From the NCBI GenBank assembly GCA_015680685.1, contig MNCI01016318.1, forward strand, positions 280,196 to 341,566: a stretch of 61,371 bases of DNA, read 5' to 3'. Below, in pieces: positions 12,160 to 24,008 of this stretch. Source of the DNA: Gnetum montanum. Taxonomy: Eukaryota; Streptophyta; Gnetopsida; Gnetales; Gnetaceae. The notes under the pieces were generated by a model. It worked only from the letters and a program-made list of their open reading frames with translations, was not told the DNA's origin and ran no database searches. Numbering within the stretch: position 1 is the first letter of the stretch; every line of letters starts with the position of its first letter. Position numbers and translations under genes: made by a program.

Positions 12160-12700
12160 GATCCACACTATTATGTTAACTCATGTCCTATCTGATTGGG
12201 TCTAGGCTAGCAACCTTCCTAGGAAATTAGCTAATCCTTGAAGTCCACTTATCTATTTGTAGATTGCTGGGAATGAATCATGCAAAGCTCTTCTGAATTT
12301 AGGTTCTAGTGTTAATATGATTTCTCATGAGATGTATACTACCTAGAACCTGATACCTCTCAAGAAGAGCAATATCATATTAGAATTAGCATATTAGTTC
12401 ATCACTACTCCATTGGAACTGGTAGAAGATATTGTGACCACTATCTATGGGTGTTCTTATCCTATTGATTTCCTGATAATTAAAGTTAAGAACTGCAAAG
12501 GGGATTTTCCAATCATTATGGGAAGGGCATGGCTAGGTACTATTGATGCAAAAATGGGCATCAAAGATCTTTCCTTAGAAATTTTTAAGGAAAATGTATT
12601 AAGAAAGATTGAGAAGAAATGAGTTCCATGCATCGCATATAACAATACAAGGTGCATCTGTGTGTAGAAACTTTGGTCTATGAAAAGAGAATCATTTTCT
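12160..12700 (+). pseudogene. A2 aspartic protease region
   Basis: Peptide 'KALLNLGSSVNMISHEMYT' at about 12283-12345 is the active site. The catalytic Asp has become Asn (aat for gat). 'CSYPIDFLIIKVKNCKGDFPIIMGRAWLGTIDA' lies within 12413-12622 and holds the flap-side strands and the closing 'IMGRAWL' hydrophobic motif. It cannot be active as written. Confidence 0.78.
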
Positions 12701-12829
12701 ACATGTAGGTAGTGTGCAAATGAGGAAAATATTTAAAGGTACCTATTATGTGGCAGCCATAAAATAGGAAGGCATCCAATGGCTGACAATTGATCTTGGA
12801 AGCAGCACACTTTGCATGGAACCTACTAA

Positions 12830-13980
12830 GAGCTTAACATGTACCAATGTTGAAAGCATGGATGAACTGGAGCAAGTTCATCACCAACTCTTTGATGATG
12901 CAAATATGATACTTATTAGGGAGAGTTGGAAACCCCTAAAAATTTTAAACAAGAGCCCTTAGAGTTAAAAACTCTACCTACTGATATAAAGTATGCATTT
13001 TTAAAAAATGGCAAACTGGTAATCATCAATGCTAATCTTGCTCCTGAATAGAAACAAATGCTATTGAGGATGGTCAAAAATGGTCAACAACCTTTACTTG
13101 ATCATATCCTAAACTCACAGGGATTGATCTTAGGATATGCCAACATCGTATCTATATTGTTCCAACCATGAAGCCAAAGAGGTAGCTGTAGTAGTGGGTG
13201 AATCCCAAATTAAAGCAGATCATCACATAAGAAATAGAACAACTCCTCAAGGTAGGGTTTATCTATCACATTGTGGATAGTAAGTAGGTTAGCCCACTCA
13301 TGATTTTGCCAAAGAAAGATGACAAGTGGTAGGTCTACATCGACTTCCAGTTGTTGAATATGGTAACATTGAAAGGTCACTTGCCATTGCCATTTCTAGA
13401 TCAAGTGTTGGACACTATATTTGGGCATTGCTATTACAACTTTTGGTATGGTTATAGTGGTTATAACCAAATCTAAATCACACCAGAGGATTAGGCCAAA
13501 AAAACATTCATGAGTCCTTAGGGTACTTTTTCATATTGAAAGATGCCTTTTGGTCTATGCAATGCTCTTATAACATTCCAATGCTTGGTCTTGAGAATTT
13601 TTCAATAATAGACTGGTTGTAGGATAGAAGTCTTCGTGGATGACTTCTCCACCTATGACACCACATTTGAGCAAGCCTTGGATCACCTTGAGAAAGTACT
13701 TAAAAGGTGTGTGGAGATGAATCTTCAACTCAATTAGTAGAAGAGCCATATGATGGTCCAAGAGGACATTGTACTGGGACAGAATTTCTTAGGCAAGGAT
13801 TGAGGTGGACCATAAAAAGATAAGGGTCATCCAAGGAAAACTCACCAACTAGAAATTGTTAAAGATGTTTGATCATTCCTTGGACACACTAGCTACTACC
13901 GAAGTTTTATAGAGAATTTCTCTAAGATTGCAAAATCATTGGTTGAGCTTACAAAAAAAGCTGCTTCATTCATTTAGACC
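12830..13980 (+). pseudogene. A2 pre-RT linker and reverse transcriptase
   Basis: The linker holds 'EPLELKTLPT' (about 12955) and 'VIINANLAPE'. RT has 'PKKDDKW', 'IDFQLLNM', 'YYNFWYGYSGYNQI', 'MPFGLCNALITFQ', and the catalytic box 'EVFVDDFSTYD' at about 13627-13660. Then 'ALDHLEKVLKRCVEMNLQLN' and, after frameshifts, 'SFLGHTSYYRSFIENFSKIAKSL'. Both active-site Asp of the VDD box are present. Frameshifts lie between the catalytic box and the connection domain. Confidence 0.85.
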
Positions 13981-14480
13981 AAGGAATGCGAAAATGCATT
14001 CTAGAGCCTCAAGTAAAAGCTCATAGAGACTCCAATTCTATGAGCACCTAACTAGCCCAAACTATTTCATATAATGACAAATGCATCAAATTATGCCTTG
14101 GGAGCCATGCTTACATATTTGGATGACAAGAAACATCCATATTACATCTACTACATAAGTCAAAGCATTGTGGGTGCATAGTTAAATTACACCACAATGA
14201 AGAAAGAACTAATGCTGGTGGTGTACGCTCTAGAGAAGTTTAGGCACTATGTGCTTAGATACAAAGTGTTTATGCACACTAATCATAGTGCCATTCACTT
14301 CCTCATAAACAAGCCAATGGTAAGCTCTCGTATCATACGGTGGTTGGTGACCTTGCAAGAGTTCGATCTTGCAATGATAGATCGAAAGGGAATTGAGAAT
14401 GTGGTCCTAATCACTTATCATGGTTACGATGGAATAACAAAGAGGAAGAGGGCCTGCTCTCTAACCAATTTCTTGATGAA
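13981..14480 (+). pseudogene. A2 RNase H (Ty3 type)
   Basis: 'MTNASNYALGAML' has the first catalytic Asp changed to Asn. An open stretch at 14197-14493 begins 'MKKELMLVVYALEKFRHYVL' (catalytic Glu kept), then 'HTNHSAIHFLINK' (Asp to Asn) and 'EFDLAMIDRKGIENVV'. After that a frameshift replaces the expected VADHLSR motif. Confidence 0.82.
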
Positions 14481-14499
14481 CTCCTCTTTATAGGTATAA

Positions 14500-14892
14500 T
14501 AAATGAACAAGTGCTCGGTGAACCAAAATGGTATGATGACATTCTCACTTATCGTCTTACTAAAGAGATGCCAAGAGATCTAGACTACAAGGAGAAATAA
14601 TAGTTTCCTCATCAGGCCAAACGCTTCATGGAAATCAATGGACATCTTAACAAGGTGTACATCGATGGCCTGGTTTGTTGGTGTGTACCTGATGCTAATC
14701 AACTACGCATTCTCTAGGATGCTCATGAGGGTCCTTTTGGGGGCCACTATGTTGGAAGATGCATGACTATTAAGATCTTGATGGCAAGGTATTATTCGGC
14801 AACCATCTTTAGGGACGCTCACCAATTTGTTTGCTCTTGTGAATTATATCAATGAGATGGTGGGATGACTACTTGAGTAAAGGGACTTTAAT
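14500..14892 (+). pseudogene. A2 integrase, N-terminal zinc-binding part (split by C)
   Basis: 'GEPKWYDDILTYRLTKEMP' (pre-integrase) leads to 'CWCVPDANQLRIL', 'DAHEGPFGGHYVGR' (first His pair of the HHCC finger) and 'FRDAHQFVCSCELYQ' (first Cys kept, second Cys changed to Tyr). C is inserted directly after 'KGL' at 14893. Integrase resumes at 21449. Confidence 0.85.
14888..14892 (+). repeat. Target-site duplication of C, left copy (TTAAT)
   Basis: TTAAT here is repeated exactly at 21444-21448, on the other side of C. Joining the two flanks restores the integrase reading seen in A3 at about 33640. Confidence 0.9.
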
Positions 14893-15477
14893 TGTAACAA
14901 TGTTGCCCCAACATTGTGTGGCACCCCAAGGAATTCACTAAGATCCAATGGATCTGGGGCGGAAGACCTAGGGAATACACCTCAAGAAAGCAAGCAACTC
15001 AATAGTGAGTGCAAGAAGCAACCCAACTTTTTAATATGTATGTATGGAAATGCAACTCATGGAGGATAACCAATTCTAAGCGAGGACCATGCAAACAAGC
15101 ACACAAGTAACCCTATAGACAACATCGGTTGGAGGGGAAACGATGCACCTAAAAGGGAAGGTACCTCACCCCTAGATCCCTCATGATCTGGTACAAGGTA
15201 TGGCCTTGCACCACACCAAAACTATCTTGTCTTGGTTGCCTACATATCTATGACCACCGTAGAATCAGGGCCATATAGTTCTCCATAGTGAGGGTAGAAT
15301 GAAGAGGACTTCAGAGAGAGTTACAACAAAAGGATGTCCTATTGCTAACTTGGTACCACCAAGCTGAGGTGGATTTTGTAACACTTGAGAGTCACCAGAG
15401 GGCATCTCAAAGTGTTCCATGGTCCCTAAACCATGGGGAGAGCCTAGGAGAACCACCAGCTTGGGACATCTCTCACA
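14893..15477 (-). repeat. C 3' LTR (element orientation)
   Basis: On the plus strand it runs TGTAACAATG...CTCTCACA. The outer end has a 9-bp inverted repeat, ACAATGTTG/CAACATTGT, at about 14897-14917. It aligns along its length with 20860-21443. Confidence 0.88.
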
Positions 15478-15489
15478 ATCCTCCCCCGC
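15478..15489 (-). promoter_or_regulatory. C polypurine tract
   Basis: On the minus strand this reads GCGGGGGAGGAT, directly before the 3' LTR start TGTGAGAG. Purine-rich and correctly placed for plus-strand DNA priming. Confidence 0.8.
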
Positions 15490-18400
15490 ACAAAGAAGAG
15501 ATGTCCTCAAAGAGGAGCCTAGGATAGCTTTGAGAGTACACTTCTATATGGGTTTGGAACTCCATCAACTCTAGGGATCCATCAACTCATTTGATGCTAG
15601 GCTTAGAAGGAAGATACCAACCCAAAAACCTGATACGTCCTTCCATCCAATGCCTTGTATGAAACACAAAGGGCACTTGGAGAAAGCCAAAGATGTCCTA
15701 ACTCTATGACAAGTGGGAGTAGTCCAACCCAAAGGGCCAACATCTCTAAGGCATCCCCAACTTCTGTCCTTTCTTAGGTCTAAAGACCTATCTTCTTGCA
15801 TAGATCCATACCTATGCAATAAGATAACTCCTCTTCCATAAGTCTAGCCGAGTTCCTTTGTGAATAGCATCTCAGCACCCATCAAATTTTTTTAATCATC
15901 AATTTTGAGGGCTCACCAGGCCCACTACCCATGGTTATGGACTTGGGAACATCAAACTGAGACAAAGAACATGCTCCAAAAGAGCCATGTCTTTGCAAGC
16001 AACTCATGCTTGCCAGAACTCCATGTTCTGCTACTCGCATCCAGACCCATGGGGTCTCATCGGTGCAACCATCTAAGCACTGATTCCACGTGCATCTGTA
16101 CCATGCACCTTTTCTCCATCATGTCTGTTCAAGCTAGTATGAATGGAGTCAAGTGTGCTCTCCCTTCCAAACAAGGTACAAGGGTAGATCTTTTGAGCTT
16201 GACCTTGTCATCCACAGACACACCAGCATGGCATTCCATAATTTACCATCCAATAGCATGACAAGAGAGAAGATCCAAATTTTTTGGAAAAATTCACCAA
16301 GAGACTATCATACAACAAGCCCAAACTGTCATCAATAACTCTTTTGATTGTCCAACATCAAGAATGCTTGCTCGAATGTTAGAACAAGTGGAGGATCTAT
16401 TGGGTAGCCAACCCCATGACAATCCTCCATATACAAGTCTCATGTCAACCATAAGCACATCATCAATTGCAACCATGATATCCCATTCATTGGGAAGGAT
16501 CAACTACACTTGCCACTTACAAGATATCCTTCCTAATCTAAGACATGGGACAAGCACCATTTTCTGAACACTTGGTCTAGAAAAGAATACAGAGTTACTT
16601 CCAAAGGCAACCAACTCATGAATTCTCCAAGGAACATCAAGGTTACCCAAATTTGAATTTCCCCTCCATAACAAGAATGATTGCAACTCTTGATCAACAC
16701 CTTTCATTAGAATTTTTAACTTGAAGGAAGGAACCTCTTTAGGAGGTTTCTTCCATAGGTGCTCAACTACACCTTGCCCATAATACATGTCTAGGTAGTC
16801 CACATAGCCAATAGAACCATATTGTCGAACCATCACCAATTGAGGGAAAACATGGATTCATAAGTCTTACCCAGATTTGATTCCACCTTAAGAACTCAAG
16901 GAGGAAAGAGTTCATCCCTTCAAATTTTATCAAGAGATATTTTTGTTTCATCTTGGGAGATCTGGGTTTTTGTTTCATACATCCCAGTCAAGCCCATTTA
17001 TAACAATTGTGGTGCATAAGGCCACACCACTACCTATTACCATTTAGCACAAACAATAAGTGCAAGTCAAAAAAAATATTTTTCCCATAGAAGGACTAGG
17101 TCCTCAAGATAGTTTTACAAATAATGGGCTTCACCATCATCAACTACAACTCAACAGAATACATGATTCATCCCCGAAGGGTTTACAATAAGGGTGGTCT
17201 ACTAGAGAACCCCAACAAGGAAGTCCCTCTAGAGCCCCCAAAACTCAGAGAGTACATAACATCATGCCTTGCTTATAAGAAGGAAGATACATATATTTAG
17301 TCTACATCAATAGTGTGGCCTCACAAAGGAGGTTCCATGAATTTCACCAAGGTAATAACATTCTGTATCTAAAAACAAATGCCAAGAGTTTACAAACATG
17401 GGGCAACTGCTAGGAACAAGTCCCGAACATCAATTGCTTCTAAGTTCCAACTAGGAATTATTTTAGGAACTAAAGAGGGCATCCATCAGAATGGAGAATG
17501 ACCCCTCATAGGATTAGAGATTCACCAAGTAATATAGTGCTCAACCCTGTTGTCCCACCAGGGAGGTGAGGACTTCAACATGAATTAACATTACAACAAT
17601 ACATTAGGGAGAGACGGTGTGATACGTCAGTGTACATAGAAAATAGAGTACACTGGGAGATTCGGCAAGACAGCATAGCCTATTAGGCACAATGAGCTCC
17701 CAGTCACGGAATCACACCATATTTAACGAAAGCACCAATAAGTCTGAAGCCATGAGAGTGCATCATAGCCCTCAAAAGAGTCAAAAGCAATCGATCATGA
17801 GAGCACACCATCAGCAACGAAGCACCTGAAGCCCCCAAAATGAGAGCATAAGCTCTAGAATTTTTGAGCACATTCAAGCCCACTAGGATAAGTCACAATT
17901 TTTGTAATTGTAATATCATTTATTCAAGGATGGACCACCATCCCAATTTTTGCACAACTACCCCATAATCACATCCAACATGGAAGAGGGAGTCTAGGTG
18001 CCAATACCCAAAACTCAACTCAAACCCACTGCTAGACATCGCAGCATCACATTGATTTGAATTTCAGTCTGCCATTATAATTCACATGGCCACAGTGAAC
18101 CACCCGTTATCAAGATCAAGCACATTGAACCAATTTGTTTGTATTTCATGCTACATACCACCATCGATCATCTGTGAATTAGAATTTAGCTAGTCCAGGA
18201 ACACAAGAGGAAGTGTTCCCAAGATTTATCCTATCTCAAGGAAATTCACCAAACCACACACCATCAAGGCATGCCAATATCACCTAGAACAAGGCACCAA
18301 TTTGAGAGCCCCTTGGGCAAGGACATGCCTTGGCTTTCTCGTTACAACACTATATTGCCACCAAAGAATTTTCCATGATGTTTTTAGCAGAATTACACAT

Positions 18401-20706
18401 CAAGGCACAAAGGTCGTTTACAACATATAATAAGTAAGCACCAGGAAAACACCATACATCAAGCTTGGCCTTGTCACAGTGTGTGGCATAAGCCTACAAC
18501 AAGAAGAAAACTGAGTCACATAGGGCAATACATTTAGCACTTTTGAGTGCATACCATCAAATTGAGAATATCACAAGGATACATTTCACACACCCGACAA
18601 TAGGATTACATTTGGTAAGAACATACATGGTATTCGAGAATGCTACCTAGGCCTAATAGGCTATAAGACGAACTACCCAAGCCCATCCTAAGTTAAAAGG
18701 TTTAGGACGCTAGGAGCATATCAAGAAATAACCATGCTATTTTTGAGAAAACCCTATTTCTATTACAAAAAATACACAATCATCTGTAAACTACATCCAC
18801 TGCACCACTGTCTCAAAACGTACATGATCAACGATCACACTGATCTCACTGCATGGCTGCCATCGAACAAAAATGATTTGGGACATGAATGCAACGATCA
18901 AATAATGGAACATGCCAACTAAGTATCCCCCACCTACCAAAGTGGGACCTCAATGCATTGGCCACTTCTGGGCCATCAGTATCTGGCATGGCCAAGGATA
19001 CCATTTCATGCCATCTGCTAGCCCAATATCTGTAGGGTCTAGGATAGATCACCATCCTCTATTAGTGCTCACCCAGCACAGAGAGGCAAATAAATCATAA
19101 TGTACCTACCGCTTCATCACAGCCAAGGTGCTGATAAATCCACAACCCAATGTTGGGATTTTGAGAACAAATAATTAGTTCATGAAGGCCTCAAGAGCAC
19201 ATATCTTCCCCATAGACATAGTGCTCACAGAATTAATTGAGATCACCACTGGCTGCATCCTTGTACTTGTGCTACTTGCAAACACTAAGACAAAAGCTCA
19301 GAAACACAAAAGTTAGCAGGAACACAATCATCACATCAACCTCATACACAACCATCAAGCATGATCATATAATAGAGTAATATCACTCTTGCAACATCTT
19401 AAAAAGCAAGATCTCAACAACAATGCATAGAGATCAATCATGCAAGACATTGCTGGGCAATTAGATATACTCAAACAAATGATTTCATCATGATGCACAC
19501 CCAGAGAGAGCTAGCACACTCTGAGAATTCCAAGATTCATATACAACAACCATTCCTAGCCACTGACACTGGTTCCAACCAAGAGCAAAATCTCAACATA
19601 ATCATCATCTCAACTCAAAATAAGGTGGAAGACCAAGGTCTAGCCAACAACAGGTCTCCATAAAACCAATTCTCGCAATGATGAGCAACATCATGGAGGA
19701 TGCGTCCATAAGAAAGACTCTCCTCAATAAAGGTGTGGCCTTAACAAGAACCAACAATAACATGGCCCACACCAGTAGTCATCAAATCAAAGCAACCAAG
19801 AAATGTCACCATTCAAAAGAGTGATGCCACAAACCCAAGGGCCACATCCAGCTCAAATAAGGGAGGATAACTCGTGAAGGATCAACAACAAGGGCAATCC
19901 TGCCTCATGCAAAAAAGGTTGTCACAAAAAGACAACAAACATTTGGCTTTGGGATGGCACAAATAGCCTAAAAATGCATCCTCAACAATCCCACCAACAA
20001 GTCATCATACCACGTAAGACACAAAGCCTTGTATTACGAACGATGGACACGATGAAGGTAACATGCATGAAAATTTTAAAAACATAACCAAGAAGATACG
20101 CATACACACATAGACAAACATACAATCACAAACACAAGGGTATGAAGTCTACCGGCAATGGTCTTAATCCACCTAGAACAAGGCTCACCAAGAGCACATG
20201 TCTAAAGGCCCTCCATCCTGAGGTACCCAGGAACCATCTTGTCCCAATTTGTATTTCCCAAAATCACTGTATCTAGGATGAGTGAGAGTGCAAGGATATC
20301 CTATCCTGCACAATTCAACCAATGTCATCTCGAAACATGTCATCTGGGTGGAAACCGAAGTGGAGACTCAGTCTGATTCATCCCAGATGAATCACTAGAG
20401 ACCTGAGATGAGAGATCCTTGAGCAAAAAAATTCTTGAGTTTCCAATAGAACTCTTCTCTACCATATCAAATACAATCATAATTGGTCCAACCACAAGTA
20501 AACAAGTAGAGGAAAATACTGTAATGCAATCGTATACATCCTTAAAGAGAACAGCATACCCTAGTTTCTCATAATGTAACATCAGTCCCCTCATGAAGAG
20601 TGTAAAAATATTTCCATAAGGCAACTCTTCAAAGAATACATAAGGATATGATCCTATATCACCGAGGTATCAATCCGAAGGGGCTGTTAATAAAACAACC
20701 TCAATT
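15490..20706 (-). other. C interior without recognisable genes
   Basis: About 5.2 kb rich in C and A on the plus strand (T and G in element sense). The longest minus-strand frames are 16504-16839 (111 codons), 20340-20624 (94 codons) and 15571-15819 (82 codons). None shows a retroviral motif I recognise. The stretch at 15490-15540, next to the PPT, reads 'EDISSLCGGRIV' in element sense, a form often seen at the 3' end of pol or of LARD interiors, but this is weak. No tandem array is seen. Confidence 0.5.
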
Positions 20707-20882
20707 GAGTAACACAACCAAAAAGCACATGCATATTGCAACACAATCTCAAAAATGCTCTGATATCATCTATAACAATGTGACACCAACATTNGGAGTA
20801 ACACAACCAAAAAGCACACGCATATTGCAACACAATCTCAAAAATGCTCTGATATCATCTATAACAATGTGACACCAACATT
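20707..20882. other. Single N flanked by an 87-bp duplication (assembly join)
   Basis: The N is at 20794. Bases 20707-20793 recur at 20796-20882 with one difference (acatgc/acacgc). The repeat includes the C primer site and the start of the LTR. A single N between two nearly identical flanks is the mark of unmerged contig ends, so this is probably not biological. Confidence 0.8.
20846..20857 (-). promoter_or_regulatory. C primer binding site (tRNA-iMet type)
   Basis: On the minus strand this reads TGATATCAGAGC, one base from the standard TGGTATCAGAGC, two bases inside the LTR. It fixes the minus orientation of C. A second copy at 20759-20770 belongs to the N-flanked duplication. Confidence 0.85.
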
Positions 20883-21443
20883 GTCCAGCACCCCAAGGAA
20901 TTCACTAAGATCCAATGGATTTGGGGTGAAAGACCTAGGGAATATGCCTCAAGCCAGCAAGCAACTCAAGAGTGAGTGCAAGTAGCAACCCAACTTCTTA
21001 ATATGTACATATGGAAATGCACCTCACATAGGATAACCAATTCTAAGTGAGGACCATGCAAACAAGCGCACAAGCAACCCTGTAGACAACATCGGTGGGA
21101 GGGGAAATGATGCACCTACAAGGGAAGGTGCCTCACCCCTAGATCCCTCATGATATGGTACAAGGTGTGGCTTGGCACTGCACCAAAACTATCCAGTCTT
21201 GGCTACCTACATATCTATGACCACCGTAGAATCAAGGCCATGTAGTCATAGGGGTCAGGGTAGAATGAAGAGGACTTAAGAGAGAGTTACAACAGGAGGA
21301 TGTCCTATTGCTAGCTTGGTACCACCAAGTCGACGTGCGTTTTCTAACACTTGAGAGTCACCAAAGGGTGCCTCAAAGTGTTCCATGGCCCTCGAACCAT
21401 GGGGAGAGCCAAAGAGAACCACCACCCTAGGACATCTCTCACA
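20860..21443 (-). repeat. C 5' LTR (element orientation)
   Basis: It aligns with 14893-15477. Its outer end reads tataacaatg where the partner has tgtaacaatg, so the terminal CA of the element-sense LTR has mutated to TA. It ends CTCTCACA, followed by the target copy TTAAT. Confidence 0.85.
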
Positions 21444-21448
21444 TTAAT

Positions 21449-22370
21449 AGTGGATTCAACCATTAGAACCCTTCGACATCTAGGGCATTCACTTCATGGA
21501 TCCCATCATGCCTATATTAAATGGAAAGACATACATAATTTTTGCCATTGATTATTGCACAAAATGGGTAGAAGTAGTAGCCATCATCGACTATACATCA
21601 TCTACTACTACACAATTTCTATAATAAAATGTTGTAAACAGGTTTGGAGTGTCACATGCATTGATTTTTGACAATGGAACCCATTTTACAGGCACTACCT
21701 TTCACAAGCTCATGCAACACTTAGGGGTTGAACATAAACTAATAACACCCTACCACCCCCAAGCCAATGGTCAAGCAGAAGTTACTAATAGGGAGATCAC
21801 AAAGATCTTGACAAGAACTATTCGCAAATATATGAGAGAGTAAAGCATAAAACTAAACAATGCCCTCTGGGCATACCACTCAACCTGGAAACTTCCTATC
21901 AACTACTCTCCCTATGAGCTGGTGTACAGAAAATTACCAACTCTACCTATCCAATCTAAGCTTCATACACTTTCAACAGCCTATGACTTGGACCTTGACC
22001 TTAACCTAACACAAAAGGAAAGATTAATCAACTTGAATGTGCTAGATGAAAATTGATTAGTAGCCTTATCCTTTAATGAAGTGCACGAAGCATTCAGTAA
22101 ACAACACCATGACCTTAGGATAAGAAAAGTGAAATCTCAACCTGCAAACATGGTCCTCTACTAAAGTCCCACACATGTACCTCAACAAACTAAGTTCCAA
22201 ATTTTTTCATAGGGGTCTTATATCATTTATGAAACCTTTCCTTCAAGGGCCATGTTGATTTACAAACTTGAGAGCCCGAACCAAAAGTAGTTGGTCAACA
22301 TACAACAAGCCAAACCTTTCCATGAGCCTAAGCAAGCTAGTGGAAGCAATGCTTCAACATATGAATGACC
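21449..22370 (+). pseudogene. A2 integrase, catalytic and C-terminal part
   Basis: This continues the integrase split by C. The first catalytic Asp is His here ('GIHFMDPIMPI', A3 has GIDF). Then 'YCTKWVEVVAI', 'FDNGTHFTGTTFHKLMQHLGVEHKL' (second Asp kept), 'YHPQANGQAEVTNREITKIL' (Glu kept). The C-terminal part has 'NNALWAYHSTWKLPI', 'PYELVYRKLPTLP', 'FNEVHEAFSKQHHDL' and a GPF/Y-like end with stops, closing near 'LVNIQQAKPFHE' at about 22320. Confidence 0.87.
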
Positions 22371-22404
22371 TCCCTTAATATTTCGAATCTCTTCCTTTCA
22401 ACTC

Positions 22405-22421
22405 AATCAAGGGGGAGATGG
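22405..22421 (+). promoter_or_regulatory. PPT-like G-run just after A2 integrase
   Basis: AATCAAGGGGGAGATGG. The matching place in A3 has TCATGGGGGAGATGG (34603-34617) and in A1 TCATGGGGGTGTC (58223-58236). The true 3' PPT of A3 is GTCATGGGGGTA (36681-36692), nearly the same. A second polypurine site between pol and ORF3 is possible. The function is inferred. Confidence 0.55.
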
Positions 22422-23954
22422 CCATCCATGCTAATCATTTAAAGTGGCTCCTTATTTTTTATTTTACATTATCTTTGTTTTTATAGCTTTTTTTTTTTTG
22501 TTTTACACTGTTATTTTTCCAAATTTTTCTTTTATAACATCGTTAGTATGGTTTATTTTTCTTGAATATTTTACAATTTATTTTGTATTTTCCTTTATTT
22601 TGGTGTGAATTTTCATTGTTGTGTAATAAAATTACTTTATTACCAACAAGACACAATGGTGCTATAGTTGTTTGCTAGTGGTGGTTTGTACTTCATGTTT
22701 TTTTATTGCTAATGTCTAGTTTCTATTTTTGAATTTTGATGAATGATAACTAAGAAAAAGTTTCTATTTCATGGAATAGGCAGTGAGTACACATCATCCA
22801 CCCATCCACAAACTTTATGATTTTCCTTCTTGGAGAAACATTAGGTCATTTTTCATTAATAAAACCTTAACAAACTTGTAACCTTGGTAGTTTCCAAGCT
22901 TGGGAAAGATTCAAATGTTTGATAAGGGTATAACTTTAAGGGGATTCAATATTCTTTGACCCTCTCTATTTACTTGAGTGCAAATGTATTTTCATGGATT
23001 TCTTACCATTCCATGTCGACCAATAATAGGAAGTTGAATAAGTCTTTGCATGGTGTGGTTCTCATCCAAAAATTCATGAAAAACATAAAATGTTAAGAAA
23101 AAACAAAAATAGGATGGTAATTTAAAGCACACTCCTTAGACAAAATAAATAGGTTACAAGCACTGATTATGGAACTAGAAATACATGTTACTCATGTTTG
23201 AATGTCCCCTTTAACTAAGGCCTTTTCTCACTTCTTACTTCTCTTTTCTTCTCAAATAAGGAACGGTGGTGATCCATGGAAGCATTCATGTGTCTCAAGG
23301 GGGTGGACTGGTCCTAGAGTGGTGATGTGAAGTCACTAAAAGTGGCTAGTTTTGGTCTGGACTAAGGTTGAACTCTATCGAGTTATTTAACCACAAATTC
23401 CACAAGGGACTTCATGTGACCAAGATTGGGAACTCCATTTCACTCTCTCTAGCATCCATTAATGCTTTCATAACTTACCTCATTGCCGGTTGTCTATGTT
23501 TTTGCCTAATGTCTTAGTTTGATGTGTTACCTCATTGTCGGTTGTCTATGTTTTTGCCTAATAGATTCTCCATATTTGGTGCTTAAGTTTTCACAACCAT
23601 TAATCAACTATGAGGCCCACAGACTCCTTAGTTGAGGTTATGCAAGGGCAAAAAGAGCATGAGCTGCTATGGGGAGGACCCACTTACACATCTCATGGTT
23701 TGGTTAGTTAAGTTCCTTACCCTTAGATGTTGTTGTAATTAAATCTTTTGTCTGCTCCATCATGCATCCAATTGTGCGCTCCTTAAGGCATGTTTCTTCA
23801 TAAAATCTCATTCTCTAATCATTTTTCAATTTTCTAAACTTCAAAATCCTCTTCTAATATTTTCATCATGTTATGGCTTTTTGGACTTCCATTTGACTCC
23901 AATTTCATTTAAAATCTCCTTATATTTCTCAAAGTTTAACTTGGTTAATGGTGG
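22422..23954 (+). other. A2 noncoding spacer between integrase and internal promoter
   Basis: AT-rich with T-runs and no convincing gene. It contains blocks shared with the A3 spacer (34618-36240), such as 'catggatttctta-cattccatgtc-accaata' and 'cttagacaaaataaat', plus the box 'acatgttactcatg' (about 23183-23196). A local tandem duplication (about 56-bp period, 23474-23562) repeats 'ttacctcattg-cggttgtctatgtttttgcctaat'. Confidence 0.6.
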
Positions 23955-24008
23955 TTAATAGTCGCATCGACTAGGCCCCATCGACATAGTGCAAAAATTC
24001 TATAAATA
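23955..24008 (+). promoter_or_regulatory. A2 internal LTR-like promoter before ORF3
   Basis: The core is 'gcatcgactagg' followed by 'tcgacatagtg' and a TATA box TATAAATA at 24001-24008. The A2 LTR U3 has gcgtcgactagg (3' copy) or gcatcaattagg (5' copy), then 'ttgacatagtg' and TATAAATA (8801-8808). Order and spacing of the blocks agree, so the segment looks like a short copy of the element's own U3 placed about 450 bp upstream of ORF3. A transcript from here would give ORF3 without pol. Confidence 0.5.

Larger units (their letters stand above)
14893..21443 (-). mobile_element. Element C: non-autonomous (LARD-like) LTR retrotransposon
   Basis: Two LTRs of 585 and 584 bp flank about 5.4 kb, with a perfect 5-bp target duplication TTAAT. 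Orientation is minus: a tRNA-iMet-like primer site lies beside the right-hand LTR and a G-rich PPT beside the left-hand LTR. The interior has only scattered frames of about 110 codons or fewer, with no recognisable gag, protease, RT or integrase motif on either strand. This fits a large retrotransposon derivative mobilised by a partner. A pol too decayed to see is the alternative. Confidence 0.82.

Noticed and set aside
15905-16261. 118-codon plus-strand frame in C as a gene
   Set aside because: C is oriented minus by its primer site and PPT. The frame has no recognisable motif and no upstream signal.
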